Below, piece after piece: positions 31,596-33,148 of a stretch of 33,148 bases of DNA. How positions within the stretch are numbered: the first letter of the stretch is position 1; every line of letters begins with the position of its first letter. Position numbers and translations under genes: made by a program. Source of the DNA: Rhizobium sp. 18055 (GTDB taxonomy: Bacteria; Pseudomonadota; Alphaproteobacteria; Rhizobiales; Rhizobiaceae); assembly GCF_902706285.1 (NCBI RefSeq), contig NZ_CACSKD010000026.1:1-33148 (forward strand), given 5' to 3'. The notes beneath the pieces are model-generated. The model saw nothing but the letters and a program-made list of their open reading frames with translations. It did not search any database and had not been told where the DNA came from.

Positions 31596-31949
31596 TTAGG
31601 CCGATGGCCGAGTGATGACGAATGCGGCACATGCGCTCAGTGCCGTGGCGACGATGGCGAGCGCCAACGGGCCGGGATCCAGCCAGACGAGAACGCATAG
31701 ACTGCATGTCATGGCGACTACCGCGGAAATCTTCGCGCCTTGATTTATCGCCTTACGATCTCGCCACGCTCTGACCGAAGGACCCAAGGTAGGGTGACCC
31801 ACAAGCCAAGATTCAAACCTTGGGGAGATGCGGGCGAATATGCCTGCAGAAACCAGCAGGAACGGGGTGGTCGGCAATAGCGGCAGGAACGCTCCAACCA
31901 CGCCGATGGTGATCGAGGCCCAAGCAATCGTCAACCACAGCATGCGCAT
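31596..31949 (-). CDS. DUF454 (YbaN-like) inner-membrane protein, 117 aa
   Basis: The opening MRMLWLTIAWASITIGVVG and GAFLPLLPTTPFLLVSAGIF (the LPxLPTTPFLL motif), then FESWLVGHPTLGPSVRAWRD, are the signature of DUF454 proteins. Three hydrophobic segments. Function is unknown; the family is often found with heme, iron or NO-respiration genes. The ATG at 31949 has GGAG upstream; two earlier in-frame ATGs lack it. A perfect FNR box lies 57.5 bases upstream. Confidence 0.85.
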   Translation of the reverse strand: MRMLWLTIAWASITIGVVGAFLPLLPTTPFLLVSAGIFARISPRFESWLVGHPTLGPSVRAWRDRKAINQGAKISAVVAMTCSLCVLVWLDPGPLALAIVATALSACAAFVITRPSA

Positions 31950-31999
31950 CGTAATCTCCATTTTCACCCGGACTCTAAGACCTCACGGCATCGTCATCT

Positions 32000-32013
32000 T
32001 TGATGCTGATCAA
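32000..32013. promoter_or_regulatory. Perfect FNR/FixK anaerobox between DUF454 and DUF1488-like genes
   Basis: TTGATGCTGATCAA matches the FNR/FixK/FnrN consensus TTGAT-N4-ATCAA exactly. It lies 57.5 bases before the DUF454 start and 63.5 before the DUF1488-like start, so it could serve both divergent genes. Confidence 0.8.
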
Positions 32014-32069
32014 AGACGACGACGCAGATCAGTTTAAAATGCGGGTCATCACTTTTGATGGAGGTTGCA

Positions 32070-32357
32070 ATGCTGCCCAGATTCGTCACCGCGTTTCTGA
32101 AATCGTCTGGGGATAAAGGCGTCGTGGTAATGGAACACGACGGCGCTCACCGGGTAGTCGTCGTCGATAGGGAGGCGCTTTACGAGATTTCGAGCCCGCC
32201 TCGAGCAGACGAGTCCCGTCTTCAACAAAGCGTTGGTGCGATTTGCGAAATAGCGACGGCAAAGATTCTCAAAGACGGTCGATCTTCACATTCGCGGATC
32301 GCGGTTTCCGCGTCCGACGTCGCAGCGTGGAAACTTGAACGGTCGAAGCTGCACTGA
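32070..32357 (+). CDS. DUF1488-like small protein, 95 aa
   Basis: The ATG at 32070 has a strong GGAGG six bases upstream. The sequence (GVVVMEHDGAHRVVVVDREA, SSPPRADESRLQQSVGAICE, RIAVSASDVAAWK) aligns by eye with the gene next to tatA at 21352-21684, sharing the R-x-A-L, SPP-x-ADE-x-RL and S/T-A-S/N-D-V-x-x-W positions. Function unknown. An FNR box lies 63 bases upstream. Confidence 0.65.
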   Translation: MLPRFVTAFLKSSGDKGVVVMEHDGAHRVVVVDREALYEISSPPRADESRLQQSVGAICEIATAKILKDGRSSHSRIAVSASDVAAWKLERSKLH

Positions 32358-32388
32358 AGCAGTCTCACCGGTGAACGGAAGAGTCGGG

Positions 32389-32405
32389 CGCGGATAAGAT
32401 CCGCG
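32389..32405 (+). terminator. Possible terminator hairpin after the DUF1488-like gene
   Basis: CGCGGAT-AAG-ATCCGCG forms a seven-base stem with a three-base loop, 32 bases after the stop codon. It is followed by a mixed TCCTATATTT rather than a clean T run, so the call is tentative. Confidence 0.4.
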
Positions 32406-32776
32406 TCCTATATTTGATGCATTGGCGAAACTCTTTTTGTTCACAAAGAAGGCCGACAACTTTCCCGGATTGACCTCGGCCTTCGAACGGCTGGCCACTA
32501 AGGCATTTTGAAGGATAGCTCCTTACGCCACCGAAGGCATCAGGGATGGATTGACGGGGTATCCGACGAGCTTCGGAGCACGGCAACCCGCATACGCCAC
32601 AACGCCATGATATTCGCCCTTGGCGCTGGTGGAGTTGCCGGCCGAGCCAAAGATTCTGCGGCTGGCAATTGAGATTTGGCTGTGCAAAAGTCCTTTGGGC
32701 TTTCGCAATGCCTCGACTCTTAATTGCATTCCTTGCACCCTCGCTTCCCCATCTGAGGGGAAGAGCTGTGAACTCA
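32406..32776. other. Stretch without a clear gene
   Basis: Two minus-strand frames cross this region but neither shows a recognised motif or a ribosome binding site. One, ending at 32523, contains a fairly protein-like GEYHGVVAYAGCRAPKLVGY and may be a relic. I see nothing else. Confidence 0.35.
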
Positions 32777-32996
32777 TCATTGTTGTTGGTATTCAACCAA
32801 GGTCTTTGAAATTCGCTTCGCTATCGTCTGTCTGATGTGAGCAACCTCGAGGGTGTGGGTCAATCGATTACGGACGAAGTCCGTTTCTGGCAGCGGGTAG
32901 ACCTGCGTTTTGCCCTGCAGTCTGCGAAACGCGGACGAGGTGAGAATACGCTCTCCATCTTTATTGAATACGGAGTTCCTGTCGTCGTCCAGGGGA
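32777..32996 (-). pseudogene. dGTP triphosphohydrolase-like fragment (HD family)
   Basis: The minus strand reads DDDRNSVFNKDGERILTSSA then FRRLQGKTQVYPLPETDF, VRNRLTHTLEVAHIRQTIAK. This is the N-terminal core of dGTPase-like enzymes, with SSAFRRLxxKTQV and the first HD-domain His in LTHTLEVA. It is cut at its 5' end by the IS3-type end at 32997, and at its 3' end the likeness stops at VEYQQQ and TGA (32777). The HD pair itself is missing. Confidence 0.75.
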
Positions 32997-33148
32997 TGAA
33001 TAGCCCCGAGTTTCGTAGACCCCCTCGCGTTATGTTTTCTGCAAGCGCTCGAACTCGACGGGTGACAGCATTCCGTTTCTGACGTGCTTGCGTTTGGGGT
33101 TGTAGAACATTTCGATGTAGTCGAACACGTCCTGGCGAGCTTCATCGC
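32997..33148 (-). mobile_element. End of an IS3-family (IS407-like) element
   Basis: The boundary sequence TGAATAGCCCCGAGTTTCGT starting at 32997 resembles the TGAACCGCCCCGGG ends of IS407-group elements. The orfB 3' end follows immediately inside. The rest lies beyond the window. It is a different element from the IS3 remnant near 21000. Confidence 0.7.
33030..33148 (-). CDS. IS3-family transposase OrfB, C-terminal end (runs off the right edge)
   Basis: The last 38 residues (DEARQDVFDYIEMFYNPKRK, then HVRNGMLSPVEFE) carry the classical OrfB ending: E-x-x-x-x-x-F-D/E-Y-I-E-x-F-Y-N-x-x-R-x-H, followed by a SPxxFE tail. TAA is at 33030-33032. The DDE core lies outside the window. Confidence 0.9.
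   Translation of the reverse strand, partial: DEARQDVFDYIEMFYNPKRKHVRNGMLSPVEFERLQKT

Noticed and set aside
1..33148. CRISPR arrays, tRNA and rRNA genes
   Set aside because: No regularly spaced repeats with unique spacers, no cloverleaf with a T-loop GGTTCGAAT-type motif, and no rRNA-like sequence noticed by eye.

Overview
The window looks like accessory DNA, probably plasmid or genomic-island, from an alphaproteobacterium of the Rhizobiales, most likely Rhizobiaceae. The signs are a DUF1612/HTH gene of the RHE_PE00001 type, a Brucella-like ftrABCD iron-uptake operon, nnrU, and several damaged IS and transposon pieces between functional blocks. Base composition changes between blocks: two sampled 60-base lines gave 27/60 GC in the HD hydrolase gene (7741-7800) and 39/60 in the chaperone operon (11041-11100). 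I saw no tRNA, rRNA or CRISPR array.

Layout. 1-599 is one end of a Tn552/Tn5053-like (TniA-type) transposon with repeated transposase-binding sites. It interrupts a gene whose 3' part survives at 600-935. 936-3759 holds an IS66-like transposase and a DUF1612/HTH gene. 3869-8154 is a lower-GC nucleotide-metabolism cassette: a PEP-synthase-like protein, a DUF7002 protein, a nucleotide kinase fused to an adenylosuccinate-synthetase homologue that carries the phage PurZ Asp-to-Ser change, and a divergent HD phosphohydrolase related to the DatZ/YfbR group. 8263-9792 holds a small unknown gene and the fused remains of a RelA/SpoT synthetase and another gene. 9976-18331 is a four-gene block: a J-like membrane protein, a GrpE-like small protein, an Hsp70 and an SF1 helicase with a PLD-type nuclease motif. 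18394-21335 is a graveyard of truncated AraC, SMP-30/IclR, SDR, IS3 and membrane-protein genes.

21352-32357 is a coherent block for life without oxygen. It contains tatA, ubiTUV plus two small coupled genes, ubiD and ubiX (O2-independent ubiquinone synthesis), nnrU (nitric-oxide/denitrification associated), ftrABCD (ferrous iron uptake), a DUF454 protein and two DUF1488-like paralogues. At least five palindromic TTG-N8-CAA boxes of the CRP/FNR type lie about 54-68 bases upstream of the start codons, so the block looks like one anaerobic/NO regulon. The window ends with a dGTPase-like fragment cut by an IS3-family element.

The two candidates for undescribed systems are the kinase-PurZ/HD-hydrolase cassette and the Hsp70/J/GrpE/helicase-PLD block. 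Their proximity suggests a defence island. This is inference from gene content; nothing here demonstrates function.
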